From assembly GCA_003838145.1 (NCBI GenBank), contig QYZZ01000033.1:1-64000 (forward strand): a stretch of DNA of 64,000 bases, written 5' to 3'. Position numbers and translations under genes: made by a program. The DNA comes from Tindallia sp. MSAO_Bac2 (lineage in GTDB: Bacteria; Bacillota; Clostridia; Peptostreptococcales; Tindalliaceae). A model generated the notes under the pieces. The model had not been told where the DNA came from. It did no database searches and saw only the letters and a list, made by a program, of their open reading frames with translations. Shown here one piece after another: positions 27,359 to 37,787 of this stretch (positions are counted from its first letter, which is position 1; each line of letters begins with the position of its first letter).

Positions 27359-27484
27359 GAGAAAATAAAGGGTATTTACTTTTCACTGGGGTTCCGCCTC
27401 CGAAGGGCTATCTTTTATCTATCCGGGAATCCAAAACGGAATATTCTTCCTGACCGGCATTTTTTGCCGCTTTGTTTTTTACTG

Positions 27485-28843
27485 TTAATCCAATTTGTAT
27501 CGGCTAATTTTGTTTCTAAGTCCTCTTTCGCTGATACCCAGAACATCCGCTGTTTTCTGACGGTGGCCATTCTGAGCCTGAAGTGTTTCATTAATTACCC
27601 GCTTTTCGATTTCTTCCAGCGATAATCCTACCAGTTGTTTGAAAGGATTATTGCCTGCTACGGAAGGAATCTCACATCCCTGCATCCTTAAGTTTTCCGG
27701 AAGGTCCTGCCACTCAATGGTTTCTCCTTCTGCCATCACACAGGCAGCTTCCAGTATATTGCTAAGCTCCCGAATGTTTCCAGGGTAATCGTAATTTAAT
27801 AAGCACTTCATGGCCTCCTCAGAAATCCTCCGCACCCGATGGCCGTCCTTGTTAAAGCTATTGATAAAGTGCCTGAAAAACAAAGGAAGGTCCTGTCGGA
27901 TTTCTCTCAACGGAGGCAACATAATGCGGACAACATTCAGTCGATAGTATAAATCCTCTCGAAAATTTCCGCTTTCAACATCCTCTGAAAGATTGTGGTT
28001 GGTCGCCGCTAAAACTCTCGCCCGAAGGGTTATAGGTTTATTGGATCCCAAAGGGGTTACTTCTTTTTCCTGCAGGACTCGCAGGAGTTTAGCCTGTAGT
28101 CCCATTGGCATATCTCCGATTTCGTCCAGAAACAAGGTGCCTCTGTCTGCATACTCAAACTTTCCCGATTTGTCTGACACTGCACCGGAAAATGCACCTT
28201 TAACGTGCCCGAACAACTCGCTTTCCAGCAGGTTTTCTGGTATTGCGGCACAATTCAATGCAACAAAGGGGTATTTTTTTCGATTGCCGGAATAATGCAG
28301 CGCCTTCGCCACCAGTTCCTTTCCCGTTCCGCTTTCTCCATGAATTAATACATTGGTATCGAGATCTTTCAGCTTGTCAATTTTTTCAAATACTTTTTTC
28401 ATTTGAGGGCTTTTTCCAACAATTCCTTCATAACTGTATTTGCCTTCCAGTTCCTGACTCAGGTATTCCACCCTCTGATTTAATCGCTGGTATTCCAACG
28501 CCTGGTCAATAATAGAAAATAATCCTTCCATCTGAAGCGGCTTCGTCAGGTAGGTATAGGCTCCTTTTTTGATGGCTTCCACAGAAGTGGAAATGGAACC
28601 ATAGGCAGTCATCATAATTACCACAAGGTCTTTCTGGATATTTTTTATTTCTTGTAATACATCAATTCCACTGGTTCCATCAATTCTCAGATCCAGCAGG
28701 CAAAGATGAAAATTTTCTTCACGTATCCACTGAATAGCCTGCCAGGGTTCAGTTGTTGCTTTAACCTCGTAATGATCTTCCAGCGCAAACTCCAGAGAGG
28801 TGCAAATAGATATTTCGTCGTCCAGTACCAGAATTTTTTCCAT
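27485..28843 (-). CDS. NtrC-family sigma-54-dependent response regulator
   Basis: 452 aa. Receiver domain (1 to about 120) with phosphoacceptor Asp51 (CLLDLR). AAA+ domain with Walker A GESGTGKE, sigma-54 contact loop GAFSGA, Walker B GTLFLDEIGDM and arginine finger region FREDLYYRLNVVRI. The C-terminal Fis-type HTH is at about 425-450 (KTADVLGISERGLRNKISRY). It starts overlapping by 1 bp with the stop of the sensor kinase gene, so the two form a two-component system. It probably activates the adjacent TAXI-TRAP operon. Confidence 0.93.
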   Translation of the reverse strand: MEKILVLDDEISICTSLEFALEDHYEVKATTEPWQAIQWIREENFHLCLLDLRIDGTSGIDVLQEIKNIQKDLVVIMMTAYGSISTSVEAIKKGAYTYLTKPLQMEGLFSIIDQALEYQRLNQRVEYLSQELEGKYSYEGIVGKSPQMKKVFEKIDKLKDLDTNVLIHGESGTGKELVAKALHYSGNRKKYPFVALNCAAIPENLLESELFGHVKGAFSGAVSDKSGKFEYADRGTLFLDEIGDMPMGLQAKLLRVLQEKEVTPLGSNKPITLRARVLAATNHNLSEDVESGNFREDLYYRLNVVRIMLPPLREIRQDLPLFFRHFINSFNKDGHRVRRISEEAMKCLLNYDYPGNIRELSNILEAACVMAEGETIEWQDLPENLRMQGCEIPSVAGNNPFKQLVGLSLEEIEKRVINETLQAQNGHRQKTADVLGISERGLRNKISRYKLD

Positions 28844-30885
28844 TATTGCTTCATCCTTTCAAACTGCAAGTGTACAGAGGTTCCTTCACCCTTTGTACTT
28901 TCAAAATATACATGCCCTTCGTTTTCTTCGATATATTTTTTTGACAGGGTAAGTCCCAGACCTGTCCCGCCTTTTTTGGTTGTATAAAAAGGATCCAGCA
29001 TCATGTTAATTTCCGACTGACTTAACCCAATGCCTTCATCTTTTATAACAATCTCTGCCAGTCCGTCTTTGGAATAACCCAAAATTTGCATGGTCAGCAC
29101 TCTTTCTGACTCTTCCTGTTCTCTTCTGGCTTCCATGGCTTCCATACCGTTGAGCATAAAGTTAACCAACGCCTGTTTTATCTGGTCACGATCTGCATGA
29201 ATAGCCAATGAACCATTTATTTCATAAACAAGATTCATCTTCTTTTTTTCAAAGGTTGGTTTAAACAGCATAACGCAGGATTCAACAACTTTTTCCAGCT
29301 TCAGCTCCTGCTTGCTGGTTTTTTGAGGTTTTGCATAATCAATCAAGCTTTCTATCAGCTGACTGACCCTGTCAATTTCTCTTGGAACCAATCTAACCAT
29401 ATCCTCCTGAAATTTTGGATTAGTAATTTTTGCCGGCATCACTTCCACAAAGGTTTTGATAGAAGTCAGCGGGTTTCTTATTTCATGTGCTATTCCTGCC
29501 ACCACCTGGTTTAATGCACGGCTCTTCTCCTTTTCAAAACCCTGATCCCTAAGTTTTTTTTCTTCAGTAATATCTTCAAAGGATGTGATTGCTCCAATAA
29601 TTCTTTTTTCATAGTTTCTTAATGGATATACAGTATACCTGATATCCATTTTCTGCCGATCCTTGTCTTTCCAGTTCATTTCACCACCAATAAATTGAGT
29701 GCCTTTATTAAGTACATCATCCATCTTTCCCTTTAGCATTACCCTAAGCATATCCACTTCTTGATACGGACAGTTTAGCAGGTTTTCCGGTATTTTTAAA
29801 ATCCGGATTGCACGGGGATTAATGGAAGTAATGGATCCTTCCCGATCCATTGTTACCAAACCCCTTGGGCTGTTTTCCAGAATCTGGTTTTTCAGTTCAC
29901 TCATGTTTAAGGTTTCCTGAATCTGCCGACTTAAATCCTCATTAGCAGTTTTCAGTTCACCGGTTTTTTTCTGAACTTCTTTCTTAAGTAATCGATTCCA
30001 CCACAGAATGGCTAAAAATACTAAAACCGCAATTCCGCTCAGGGTGGCAAAGGTCCTGAGCATAGCTTCCAAACGCTGCTGAATATCTTCACTTCCAAAC
30101 CATTTATCATGAATAGTTTGATATGCACTTTGTCCCCTGGCTTGCTGAATTCCTCTGTTAAGCAAATTCAGGGTCGCAAAATTTTCTGCTTTTACGGCCA
30201 TGGAATACTCCACTGGCATAATAAAGCTGCTGGTAACAATGTATTCATCCATCACATTTTCTTTTTCCAAATAATACTGAAGAACCAGCCTGTCTCCGAC
30301 CAGTGCATCTGCACGACCCATCATCAGCAAATCAAAAGCTTTTTTCTGAGTGGTTGTACTGTTAAAATCAATTCGGCGGACATTCTGAAGAAATTCATAG
30401 GCAACAGAATCTCGTTGAACCGCCACCAGTTTTTCTGCCAGGTCTGCAATGTTCTCAACTTCATCAGCAGACTCTTTTGGAACAGCCAAGGCAATACTGG
30501 AAGAAAAATACGGTTCCGTAAATTCCATTTCCTGAGCATAACGAGCCTGATATGTCATGCCAAGGATCATGTCAATGCGATTGTCTCTAAGCTGTGTCGC
30601 AGCCTCTTCATTGGACATGGGCAGCCAATGAATGGTGAAAAAGTTCCTTTCAGCAATGTGCTCCAGCAGATTAACTGCAAAACCATCGTATCCGTCTCCA
30701 TCACTGCTTTCAAGCTGAAAAGGAGGCATTTCCGGGTCAAAGGCAACACGAAAAACCGGTTGCTGTCGCCGGTCATAGAGGCTTCCCATACCTGCTTCAG
30801 CTTCATGGAAAGGTGTATAAATAAAAAGAAGTGTTATAGCCGCTAAAATCCACACAGCCAGCAGCCTTTCAACAAATTTCCTCAC
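28843..30885 (-). CDS. SBP-domain sensor histidine kinase
   Basis: 680 aa. N-terminal signal anchor (about 1-25), then an extracellular family 3 solute-binding domain (FRVAFDPEMPPFQLE, FAVNLLEHIAERN, DMILGMTYQARYAQ, FTEPYFSSSIAL; about 40-260). A transmembrane helix follows (ATLSGIAVLVFLAILWW), then a coiled coil, a PAS domain, HisKA with IAHEIRNPL, and HATPase with N, G1 and G2 boxes (DEGIGLS, GGTGLGLTLS). The GTG at 30885 has GGGAGTGA just upstream and gives a clean signal sequence, so the longer TTG form is rejected. It probably senses the same or a related solute to that imported by the TRAP system. Confidence 0.9.
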   Translation of the reverse strand: MRKFVERLLAVWILAAITLLFIYTPFHEAEAGMGSLYDRRQQPVFRVAFDPEMPPFQLESSDGDGYDGFAVNLLEHIAERNFFTIHWLPMSNEEAATQLRDNRIDMILGMTYQARYAQEMEFTEPYFSSSIALAVPKESADEVENIADLAEKLVAVQRDSVAYEFLQNVRRIDFNSTTTQKKAFDLLMMGRADALVGDRLVLQYYLEKENVMDEYIVTSSFIMPVEYSMAVKAENFATLNLLNRGIQQARGQSAYQTIHDKWFGSEDIQQRLEAMLRTFATLSGIAVLVFLAILWWNRLLKKEVQKKTGELKTANEDLSRQIQETLNMSELKNQILENSPRGLVTMDREGSITSINPRAIRILKIPENLLNCPYQEVDMLRVMLKGKMDDVLNKGTQFIGGEMNWKDKDRQKMDIRYTVYPLRNYEKRIIGAITSFEDITEEKKLRDQGFEKEKSRALNQVVAGIAHEIRNPLTSIKTFVEVMPAKITNPKFQEDMVRLVPREIDRVSQLIESLIDYAKPQKTSKQELKLEKVVESCVMLFKPTFEKKKMNLVYEINGSLAIHADRDQIKQALVNFMLNGMEAMEARREQEESERVLTMQILGYSKDGLAEIVIKDEGIGLSQSEINMMLDPFYTTKKGGTGLGLTLSKKYIEENEGHVYFESTKGEGTSVHLQFERMKQ

Positions 30886-31130
30886 ATAATTCACTCCCGG
30901 TCTGTTTTTTCCTCTCAATTATTATATATCAACCAAATCTCCGTGAACAGTCATCCTTCACAGAGATATTTATCACCATAATTAGAAAAACCGGTTTTCA
31001 TTAGCCCTTTTTCGGGTAAATGCATGATGATGGTGTACCCATATTGATGTTATTGTTTCTTTTTTTCGTCTAAATAAAGGATTTTTACGCTCTGCAACGA
31101 ATATATCATTGAGAGGAGGTTGTGTACAGC
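30886..31130. other. divergent intergenic region, sensor kinase / LysM protein
   Basis: No gene seen. On the minus strand a candidate promoter (TGTTCA, 17 bp, TATAAT) precedes the sensor kinase, its -35 being poor. A short AAAACCGGTTTT palindrome lies near 30988. A GGAGG precedes the LysM gene. Confidence 0.35.
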
Positions 31131-32396
31131 ATGCCGCCGGAAAAAATGATAAACAACCAGTATTTAATTAAAGAGACCCTTCACCATGATGCCTTCCAAA
31201 AAATCTACCTGGCATCCGACGAGTTTACCGAATCCAAAACACCGGTATATATAACCGTTTTCAAAGATATGGATGCCGGCTCTCCTATCACCAATGCCTT
31301 TCTGGAGTATGAAAATGAGCTTAAAGAAATATTTGCCGATTTCTTTCTGCTGGAGGACGTTTTGTATACCGTTTCCCGTTGCTGTCCCGGAAAACCATTG
31401 ACCAATTTTATTACCAATACTTATCTCAATACCTACGAAAAAGGGATGATCGTCAGCAGCTTTTTGAATCAGATCAACACACTTGAAACCTTACCTCTGA
31501 TGCTGCGCTATGTTCTTTGCTCCTTTGGCAATATTTCTATCGTTGATCGCAGAATGGTATGCTTCAACCATATACCATTCTTCTCACCTCAGGATTTAAT
31601 TGTGACACACAAAGATTACCTGGAACGAATTGGCGATTTCATTCTGACGGTTTACGGAAATTCCATCACTGCGGAACTGACTGCGGAAATATATGAGATG
31701 GAACCAGCCGTCGATTCCATTATCCGCAATTGCTACGACGGATCCTATGAATCTGTTGAAGATATTCAGAAAGATTTTAATCCGGTATACTTTCGGTCCC
31801 GCATGAGCCAGGATGAAGCGAGGCCATCAAAACAAGTCGGCCCCGTTGATGACACACCGCTAAAAATGCCGGATCATCCTGATGCTCCCAGACGTTCCTT
31901 TTTATATTCCCGGGAAAAGAAAGAAGGCCGAAGATCGAGAAAGGCCAGAAAGATTCAGCGCCTCGCCATATCCCTGGCCCTTATTCTCGTAGTCTTTTTT
32001 GTCGGTGTCTTTGGCATCAGCCGAATACTGACCCGTCCTCCAGCAGATCCTGATCTACTGGGAGAAGAAGAGGTAACTCATGAGGAAAACGGAGATACGG
32101 ATACGCCGGGAGATGCGGATGAAGAGTGGACTGATGAGTTGACTGAGGATCCCTCCGATCCGGATGAAATGCCGGATACCGTGCCGACAGAAGATCCTGT
32201 CTCCGAAGAGGAAGTTTCTGACCCGCCGGCTGCAGACGATCCGCCGGACCAATATACCGTCCAGTCAGGAGATACTCTTTATAGCATCAGCCAGCGTATG
32301 TACGGTGACGGAAATCGCTATCCTGAAATCATGGAAGCCAACAACATCACTGACCCAGCCAGCTTACGAGTGGGACAGGTGCTGCAAATACCCTAG
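31131..32396 (+). CDS. single-pass membrane protein with kinase-like N-terminus and C-terminal LysM
   Basis: 421 aa. The N-terminal 230 residues open with [22 protein letters not shown], which recalls the glycine-loop start of Ser/Thr kinases but lacks a clear catalytic HRD/DFG set, so at best a pseudokinase. A basic stretch ([12 protein letters not shown]) and a transmembrane helix ([19 protein letters not shown]) follow, then an acidic Glu/Asp/Pro linker and one LysM domain at the C-terminus ([18 protein letters not shown] to VGQVLQIP). The topology puts LysM outside, bound to peptidoglycan, and the N-terminal domain in the cytoplasm. The ATG at 31131 is 11 nt after GGAGG; an in-frame GTG 9 bp upstream is possible. 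Confidence 0.7.
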   Translation: MPPEKMINNQYLIKETLHHDAFQKIYLASDEFTESKTPVYITVFKDMDAGSPITNAFLEYENELKEIFADFFLLEDVLYTVSRCCPGKPLTNFITNTYLNTYEKGMIVSSFLNQINTLETLPLMLRYVLCSFGNISIVDRRMVCFNHIPFFSPQDLIVTHKDYLERIGDFILTVYGNSITAELTAEIYEMEPAVDSIIRNCYDGSYESVEDIQKDFNPVYFRSRMSQDEARPSKQVGPVDDTPLKMPDHPDAPRRSFLYSREKKEGRRSRKARKIQRLAISLALILVVFFVGVFGISRILTRPPADPDLLGEEEVTHEENGDTDTPGDADEEWTDELTEDPSDPDEMPDTVPTEDPVSEEEVSDPPAADDPPDQYTVQSGDTLYSISQRMYGDGNRYPEIMEANNITDPASLRVGQVLQIP

Positions 32397-32422
32397 AGAC
32401 TGCAAGACCCTTTGCACTTTAA

Positions 32423-32454
32423 AAAACCGCCGAATATAATCCTTCGGCGGTTTT
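32423..32454. terminator. bidirectional terminator between LysM gene and tkt
   Basis: AAAACCGCCGAA / TTCGGCGGTTTT 12-bp stem with an 8-nt loop, flanked by A and T runs. It serves both convergent genes. Confidence 0.85.
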
Positions 32455-32465
32455 GTTTCAGACCT

Positions 32466-34451
32466 CTATTTCAGCAATTCAAGTGCTGTCTGTGTTACTT
32501 TATCTACCGTAAGCCCAAATTTTTCGAATAAGACATTTCCCGGAGCTGAAGCACCGAAGTGGTCCAGTCCAATAATTTTCCCATCCAGTCCTGTATACTT
32601 ATACCACCCAAGAGTTGCACCTGCTTCCACAGCAACTCTTTTTCGAAGCTCCGGCGGCATTATTTTTTCCTTATATTCCTGCGGTTGTTTTTCAAACAGT
32701 TCCCAGGAGGGCATACTGATGACACGCGGATTGTATCCTTTATTCCTCAGCTCTTCAGCTGCACCCACAATCAGCTCCACTTCTGATCCGGTCGCCATCA
32801 GCAGGATATCCGGAGTACCACTTTCTGCCTCTTCAAGAATATATGCACCTTTCAAAGCTTCTTCACCAGTGTTTTCAAAAAGAGGTAATTTTTGCCTGGT
32901 CAGCACCAACGAAACCGGTGTTTCCTGGCTGCTCAGAGCCAGTTTCCAGCCCATGGCGGTTTCCTTGCCGTCGGCAGGTCGGAAAACGATCATATTCGGC
33001 ACACTTCTAAGGGCCATCAAATGCTCTATTGGCTGATGAGTAGGTCCATCCTCCCCTACTCCAATACTGTCATGGGTCAAAACATAGGTGAGGGGCACTC
33101 TCATTAATGAAGACAGACGCATTGCCGCCTTCATGTAGTCCGTAAAAACAAAGAAGGTCGCCACATAAGGCACCAGACCGCCATGGAGAGCCATACCATT
33201 ACCTATTGCTGCCATAGCATGTTCACGGACACCAAATCGAAGATTGGATCCCTGTCGGTTTTCAGGCTGATAATCCTTCCGTTCCTTCATCAGAGTTTTA
33301 TTAGAAGGAGCCAGATCTGCCGATCCACCCATCAGATTAGGAATTACTGCAGCCAACCGGTTAATGATTTCGCCGGATGCGCTGCGGGTTGCGTCCGGCT
33401 TGTCAAAGGTCCAGATGCTGTCATCTTCTAGAGCCTCAGCCACACCGGTATTTCCAAACCACTGATCCCACTCTTTTTCTTTGTCGGGATATTTGGAGAA
33501 GTACTCTTCCAGCATTATTTCCCAGGCAGCTTCACTTCTCAGACCTTTTGTTTCAGCAGCTTCCCTTATTTGCTCCATTTCAGGCGGCAGTACAAAGGGC
33601 TCTTCCTGCCAGTTGAGGAATTGTTTTGCTTCTGCCAGATTTTCAGCACCCAGTGGTTCACCGTGGGCAGATGCGGTTCCCTGCTTTGCCGGAGATCCGT
33701 AGCCGATTTCTGTCACCACTTCTATAAGAGAAGGTCGATTTTGATCATCCTTTGCTGTTTCCAGAGCTTCCTGAACGGCTCCGATGTCATTGCCATCTTT
33801 CACCTGAATTACCTGCCATCCATAGGCTTCATATCTTTTCTTTACATCTTCCCGAAAGGCCAGAGACGTATTACCTTCGATGGATATCTCATTGGAATCA
33901 TAAAGGACAATCAGCTTTCCAAGACCCAGTGTCCCCGCAAGGGAAGAAGCTTCTGCAGATATACCTTCCATCATGCAGCCATCCCCAGCAAGAACGTAGG
34001 TATAATGATCCACTACCGGATAGTTTTCTTTGTTGAACTGTTCAGCAAGTCTGGATTCTGCTATTGCCATACCAACTCCATTGGCTATCCCCTGTCCAAG
34101 AGGTCCGGTGGTGGTTTCTACTCCTGTGGTATGACCATACTCCGGATGACCCGGGGTTTGGCTGTCCCATTGCCGAAACTGTTTTATTTCTTCAATGTTC
34201 AGGCTGTATCCGAAAAGATGAAGCAATGAATACAGCAACATACTGCCATGACCGGCAGACAGAATAAATCGGTCTCTGTTTTTCCATACCGGATTTTTGG
34301 GGTTATGCTTCATTACCCGGCTCCACAGCGTATAGGCCATTGGAGCAGCACCCATTGGCAGTCCGGGATGCCCGGACTTTGCTTTCTCAACGGCTTCAGC
34401 CGACAACATTCTGATTGAGTTTACCGCCAGCTGATCCATATTTTTTTCCAT
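32466..34451 (-). CDS. tkt: transketolase
   Basis: 661 aa, full length. Thiamine-diphosphate enzyme of the pentose phosphate pathway that moves two-carbon units between sugar phosphates. [18 protein letters not shown], the ThDP motif [18 protein letters not shown] ... LYDSNEISI, and the pyrimidine-domain sequence [15 protein letters not shown] are all present, together with [21 protein letters not shown] precedes the ATG. It lies 72 bp downstream of the S58 peptidase gene. Confidence 0.96.
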   Translation of the reverse strand: MEKNMDQLAVNSIRMLSAEAVEKAKSGHPGLPMGAAPMAYTLWSRVMKHNPKNPVWKNRDRFILSAGHGSMLLYSLLHLFGYSLNIEEIKQFRQWDSQTPGHPEYGHTTGVETTTGPLGQGIANGVGMAIAESRLAEQFNKENYPVVDHYTYVLAGDGCMMEGISAEASSLAGTLGLGKLIVLYDSNEISIEGNTSLAFREDVKKRYEAYGWQVIQVKDGNDIGAVQEALETAKDDQNRPSLIEVVTEIGYGSPAKQGTASAHGEPLGAENLAEAKQFLNWQEEPFVLPPEMEQIREAAETKGLRSEAAWEIMLEEYFSKYPDKEKEWDQWFGNTGVAEALEDDSIWTFDKPDATRSASGEIINRLAAVIPNLMGGSADLAPSNKTLMKERKDYQPENRQGSNLRFGVREHAMAAIGNGMALHGGLVPYVATFFVFTDYMKAAMRLSSLMRVPLTYVLTHDSIGVGEDGPTHQPIEHLMALRSVPNMIVFRPADGKETAMGWKLALSSQETPVSLVLTRQKLPLFENTGEEALKGAYILEEAESGTPDILLMATGSEVELIVGAAEELRNKGYNPRVISMPSWELFEKQPQEYKEKIMPPELRKRVAVEAGATLGWYKYTGLDGKIIGLDHFGASAPGNVLFEKFGLTVDKVTQTALELLK

Positions 34452-34523
34452 TGAATAATGCCTCCTCTGTTTTCCCTGTCCTCGATCCTGTTACGTCGCT
34501 TCATTGTACCATGTTTTAGCAGA

Positions 34524-35498
34524 TCATAAAAGTCCGTCCACTATATCACTGTAACCTGGAATTCCTGCCAAACCCTCAGAATGCGCTATCGCATTCATGA
34601 TGGCTTTTTCCACTGCCTGCATCCCCAGCAATCCAACCAGATTTATATCGGCTTCAACTTCATTTGAACACATTGCAAAAATTGTATCCCCGTCCACCAT
34701 GGTGTGACTCGGTCTGATGACCCGTGCCAGTCCGTCCTGAGCCATAGAGGCAATTTTAGTGGCCTGGTTTTTATTAAGGTCAGCATTGGTCATCACAACA
34801 CCAATAGTAGTATTACCATCAAAAGATATTTTACCTTGTATGCCATCTTTTATCATTGTCGCCTCAGTTCCGACGCAGGATTTTCCATCCTCTGAACGCA
34901 ATCCGGCCATTATTTTTCCGGTCTCCGGATTAACAACATCGCCCATTGCATTAACAACCATCAGAGCACTCACCTTAAGCTCTCCTACTTCGATTGTGCA
35001 ATAGCCTGCTCCACCCTTCATCGCACGGTCATATCCTTTAAGCTTGCCTACAGTAGCTCCGGCACCGGCACCCACGCTGCCTGTGATCAGGTTAACCTTC
35101 TTTGCATTTATGCACGCATTATATCCCATTTCTGCATCAGGTCTGATATCAGCACTTCCCACAGGGAGGTCAAACAACACGGCACTGCTTACGATTGGCA
35201 CCCTGGCAACTTTTACATCAAATCCAAATCCTTTTTCTTCCAGGTATTTCATCACGCCGCCAGCTGCATCCAGCCCAAAAGCACTTCCGCCAGCCAGGAT
35301 CACTGCATGGGCTTTTTCCACCAGATTAACCGGATTCAGCAAGTCAGTTTCACGGGTTCCAGGAGCACCTCCCCGAACATCCACCCCGGTGACGGCACCT
35401 TCCGGAAACATGACTACGGTGCAACCCGTCGCTGCATGAACATCTTCACAATGACCAATTTGAAATCCGTCAATAATTTTCATAGATATTTCTCTCAT
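34524..35498 (-). CDS. P1 (S58, DmpA/L-aminopeptidase) family peptidase
   Basis: 324 aa. Self-processing N-terminal-nucleophile hydrolase family. IGHCEDVHAATGCTVV at the start, RGGAPGTRETDLLNP, LAGGSAFGLDAAGG and GSVGAGAGATVGKL are typical. The nucleophile expected near the autocleavage point lies in the region NTTIGVVMTNADL, where the Thr in the GNTTIGVV stretch fits. It could act on D- or L-amino peptides or amides; the substrate is unknown. GAGGG lies 6 nt before the ATG at 35498. Confidence 0.85.
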   Translation of the reverse strand: MREISMKIIDGFQIGHCEDVHAATGCTVVMFPEGAVTGVDVRGGAPGTRETDLLNPVNLVEKAHAVILAGGSAFGLDAAGGVMKYLEEKGFGFDVKVARVPIVSSAVLFDLPVGSADIRPDAEMGYNACINAKKVNLITGSVGAGAGATVGKLKGYDRAMKGGAGYCTIEVGELKVSALMVVNAMGDVVNPETGKIMAGLRSEDGKSCVGTEATMIKDGIQGKISFDGNTTIGVVMTNADLNKNQATKIASMAQDGLARVIRPSHTMVDGDTIFAMCSNEVEADINLVGLLGMQAVEKAIMNAIAHSEGLAGIPGYSDIVDGLL

Positions 35499-35540
35499 AG
35501 CAGACCCTCTTTTTTATGGTATAGGAAATAGCAAGAACTT

Positions 35541-35602
35541 CGTTATCTGTTATCAGTCATCAATTCTTACTTACAATAGACGCGTAGCGTCTTTGTTCAT
35601 AT
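35541..35602 (+). repeat. dispersed intergenic repeat, copy 2
   Basis: Read on the minus strand, GAACAAAGACGC, a short CG-rich hairpin (GACGC-TAC-GCGTC) and then AATTGATGACTGATAA follow in the same order as in the sequence downstream of ispE. It lies between the divergent S58 peptidase and panC genes. Confidence 0.45.
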
Positions 35603-35666
35603 CGTGGTACAATGATTCTTTAGAAGCTAAATTAAACGATAGAACAATGCAGTGGAGGGGTTTAAA

Positions 35667-36512
35667 TTGAAAACAATTCACAGTCTGAAGGAAATGCAGG
35701 AATATACCGCACTTCAACGGGCCGAAGGCAAAACCGTGGGGCTGGTGCCAACTATGGGTGCATTGCACGAAGGTCACCTGTCTTTAATCCACGCCGCCCG
35801 TAAAGAAAACGACCGGGTCGTTGTCAGTATCTTTGTTAATCCCACTCAGTTTGGTGTCAACGAAGATTTTGATCAATATCCAAGAGACCTGGAAACCGAT
35901 TCAAAGTTGGCTGAAAAAGCGGGGGCAGATATAATATTTAATCCTGAAGCCAAGGATATGTATCCTACTGATATAAGTACTTCCATAAAGATGGGATCCA
36001 TTGCCGAAGGTTTGTGCGGCCGTTACCGGCCCGGACACTTTGATGGCGTGGCCATTGTGGTGAACAAGTTGTTTAACCTGGTCAATCCCCACCGTGCCTA
36101 CTTTGGCCAGAAGGATGCACAGCAGGTTCAGGTGATCCGACAAATGGTTCAAGACCTTAATATGGAAGTCGAGATTGTTTCCTGCCCTATCATCCGTGAG
36201 TCAGACGGTCTTGCCATGAGCTCCAGAAATATATATCTCAGCGAAGATGAACGAGATTCCGCCAGACTGCTGAACCAGGCTCTGGAGGAGGGAAGAACTT
36301 TTATTGAAAAAGGTCACCGGGATCCTGAGGAGCTTCGTCAGCTTATTCAAAAACTGCTCCAGTCTGATCCAAGGCTTCAGGTTCAATATATCGAGATTGT
36401 TCACCCCTCCACACTTCAGCCACTTCAGTTTCTGCAAAAGCCGGTAATGATCGCCCTGGCTGTTCATATTGGCAAAACACGGTTAATTGATAACATTATC
36501 ATTGAAGAATAA
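35667..36512 (+). CDS. panC: pantothenate synthetase
   Basis: 281 aa. Joins pantoate and beta-alanine, using ATP, to give pantothenate for coenzyme A. VGLVPTMGALHEGHLSLIHAA carries the HxGH nucleotidyl motif; VSIFVNPTQFG, FGQKDAQQ and the KMSKS-like MSSRNIYL follow. The TTG start at 35667 is 6 nt after GGAGGGG and gives the normal family length; the in-frame GTG overlaps this ribosome binding site. No panB or panD is adjacent. It converges on purD with a 9-bp gap and no obvious hairpin. Confidence 0.95.
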   Translation: MKTIHSLKEMQEYTALQRAEGKTVGLVPTMGALHEGHLSLIHAARKENDRVVVSIFVNPTQFGVNEDFDQYPRDLETDSKLAEKAGADIIFNPEAKDMYPTDISTSIKMGSIAEGLCGRYRPGHFDGVAIVVNKLFNLVNPHRAYFGQKDAQQVQVIRQMVQDLNMEVEIVSCPIIRESDGLAMSSRNIYLSEDERDSARLLNQALEEGRTFIEKGHRDPEELRQLIQKLLQSDPRLQVQYIEIVHPSTLQPLQFLQKPVMIALAVHIGKTRLIDNIIIEE

Positions 36513-36521
36513 AGCCGCTCT

Positions 36522-37775
36522 TTACCTCAGACCGATATCCCTGCGGTAGGTTTTACCTTCAAAGCGGATCCGATCCACTACTGCGTAGGCTTTGTCACGT
36601 GCTTCGTGGACGTCTTTTCCCATGGCTGTAACGCCCAGAACCCGGCCGCCGGCCGTCACTGTTTCATTATTTTTCTTAGCTGTGCCGGCATGAAAAACAA
36701 TAACTCCTTCAGGAATTCCTTCCAGCCCATGGATAGGGATTCCTTTTTCGTAAGAACCGGGGTAACCACCGGATGCCAGCACTACGCACACAACGGTTTC
36801 TTCTTTCCATTCCAGTTTCAGCTTTGCCAGATTTCTATTCAACAGATGGTTAAAAACCATGCACAAATCGTTCTTCATTCGAGGCAATACCACCTGGGTT
36901 TCCGGGTCCCCAAAGCGTACATTGTATTCCAGTACCTTAGCGCTCTCTTCCGTAATCATCAGTCCGATAAAAAGAATCCCGCGAAAGTCCATTTTTTCTT
37001 TCTGAATACCCCTTAAGGTTGGCTGCAGGATTTTTTTCTCGACTTCCTTCGCCATGGACTCCGTGTAAACCCTGTTGGGAGAGTAGGTTCCCATGCCACC
37101 TGTATTGGGCCCGGTGTCATTATCGCCAATCTGCTTATGGTCCTGAGAGCTTGCCATCGGCAAAATTGTTTCGCCATCCACAAAGCAAAGCACAGAGGTT
37201 TCTGTTCCTTCCAGAAACTCTTCCAATACCAGATGATTTCCGGCATCACCAAACACTTTATGCTCCAGAATATCGTCAATGGCCTGTAATGCTTCTTCTT
37301 CCTTCTGACATATCAATACGCCTTTTCCAGCTGCCAGACCATCTGCCTTTATCACCACCGGATAGGAAAAATCCTTCAACTTTTCCCTGGCTTCCTCTCC
37401 GTCGTAAGCAACCTCGTATCGTCCGGTTGGAATCTCATATTTTTCCATAAATGCCTTGGCAAAGGATTTGCTGCCTTCCAGGCGTGCAGCGGCTTTATCC
37501 GGTCCTACAATTTGCAGCCCCGCTTCCCGGAACTCATCAACAATTCCTGCTACCAATGGCACTTCCGGGCCCACTATTGTTAGTTCTATCTGCTTGTCCA
37601 GGGCAAAATCTTTTAGCTTTCCGATTTCATCCGGCTGAATATGAACGCATTCCGCCAGCTCTCCAATGCCCGGATTTCCCGGAGCGCAGTAAATTCGGCC
37701 TGCTGCAGAACATTGCTTCAGTTTCCAGACAAGGGTATGTTCCCGGCCGCCATTTCCTATTACCAGTATTTTCAT
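36522..37775 (-). CDS. purD: phosphoribosylamine--glycine ligase
   Basis: 417 aa ATP-grasp enzyme, second step of de novo purine synthesis. ILVIGNGGREHTLVWKL at the N-terminus, KADGLAAGKGV and the signature FGDPETQ are present. It is the last gene of the purKECFMNHD operon, following purH by 12 bp, with AGGAG before the ATG. Confidence 0.97.
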   Translation of the reverse strand: MKILVIGNGGREHTLVWKLKQCSAAGRIYCAPGNPGIGELAECVHIQPDEIGKLKDFALDKQIELTIVGPEVPLVAGIVDEFREAGLQIVGPDKAAARLEGSKSFAKAFMEKYEIPTGRYEVAYDGEEAREKLKDFSYPVVIKADGLAAGKGVLICQKEEEALQAIDDILEHKVFGDAGNHLVLEEFLEGTETSVLCFVDGETILPMASSQDHKQIGDNDTGPNTGGMGTYSPNRVYTESMAKEVEKKILQPTLRGIQKEKMDFRGILFIGLMITEESAKVLEYNVRFGDPETQVVLPRMKNDLCMVFNHLLNRNLAKLKLEWKEETVVCVVLASGGYPGSYEKGIPIHGLEGIPEGVIVFHAGTAKKNNETVTAGGRVLGVTAMGKDVHEARDKAYAVVDRIRFEGKTYRRDIGLR

Positions 37776-37787
37776 CCCAATCAGCTC

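Larger units (their letters stand above)
27147..27484. other. intergenic region between TAXI-TRAP operon and NtrC-type regulator
   Basis: No gene is seen. It holds the sigma-54 promoter (27194-27209) and a 10-bp dyad (27329-27358), and is otherwise AT rich. Confidence 0.7.

Noticed and set aside
35571..35777. Minus-strand ORF of 68 codons at the start of panC
   Set aside because: Antisense to panC and overlapping the dispersed repeat. No start signal.
36501..36535. Terminator between convergent panC and purD
   Set aside because: No convincing stem with a T-tract was found in the 9-bp gap or its edges.
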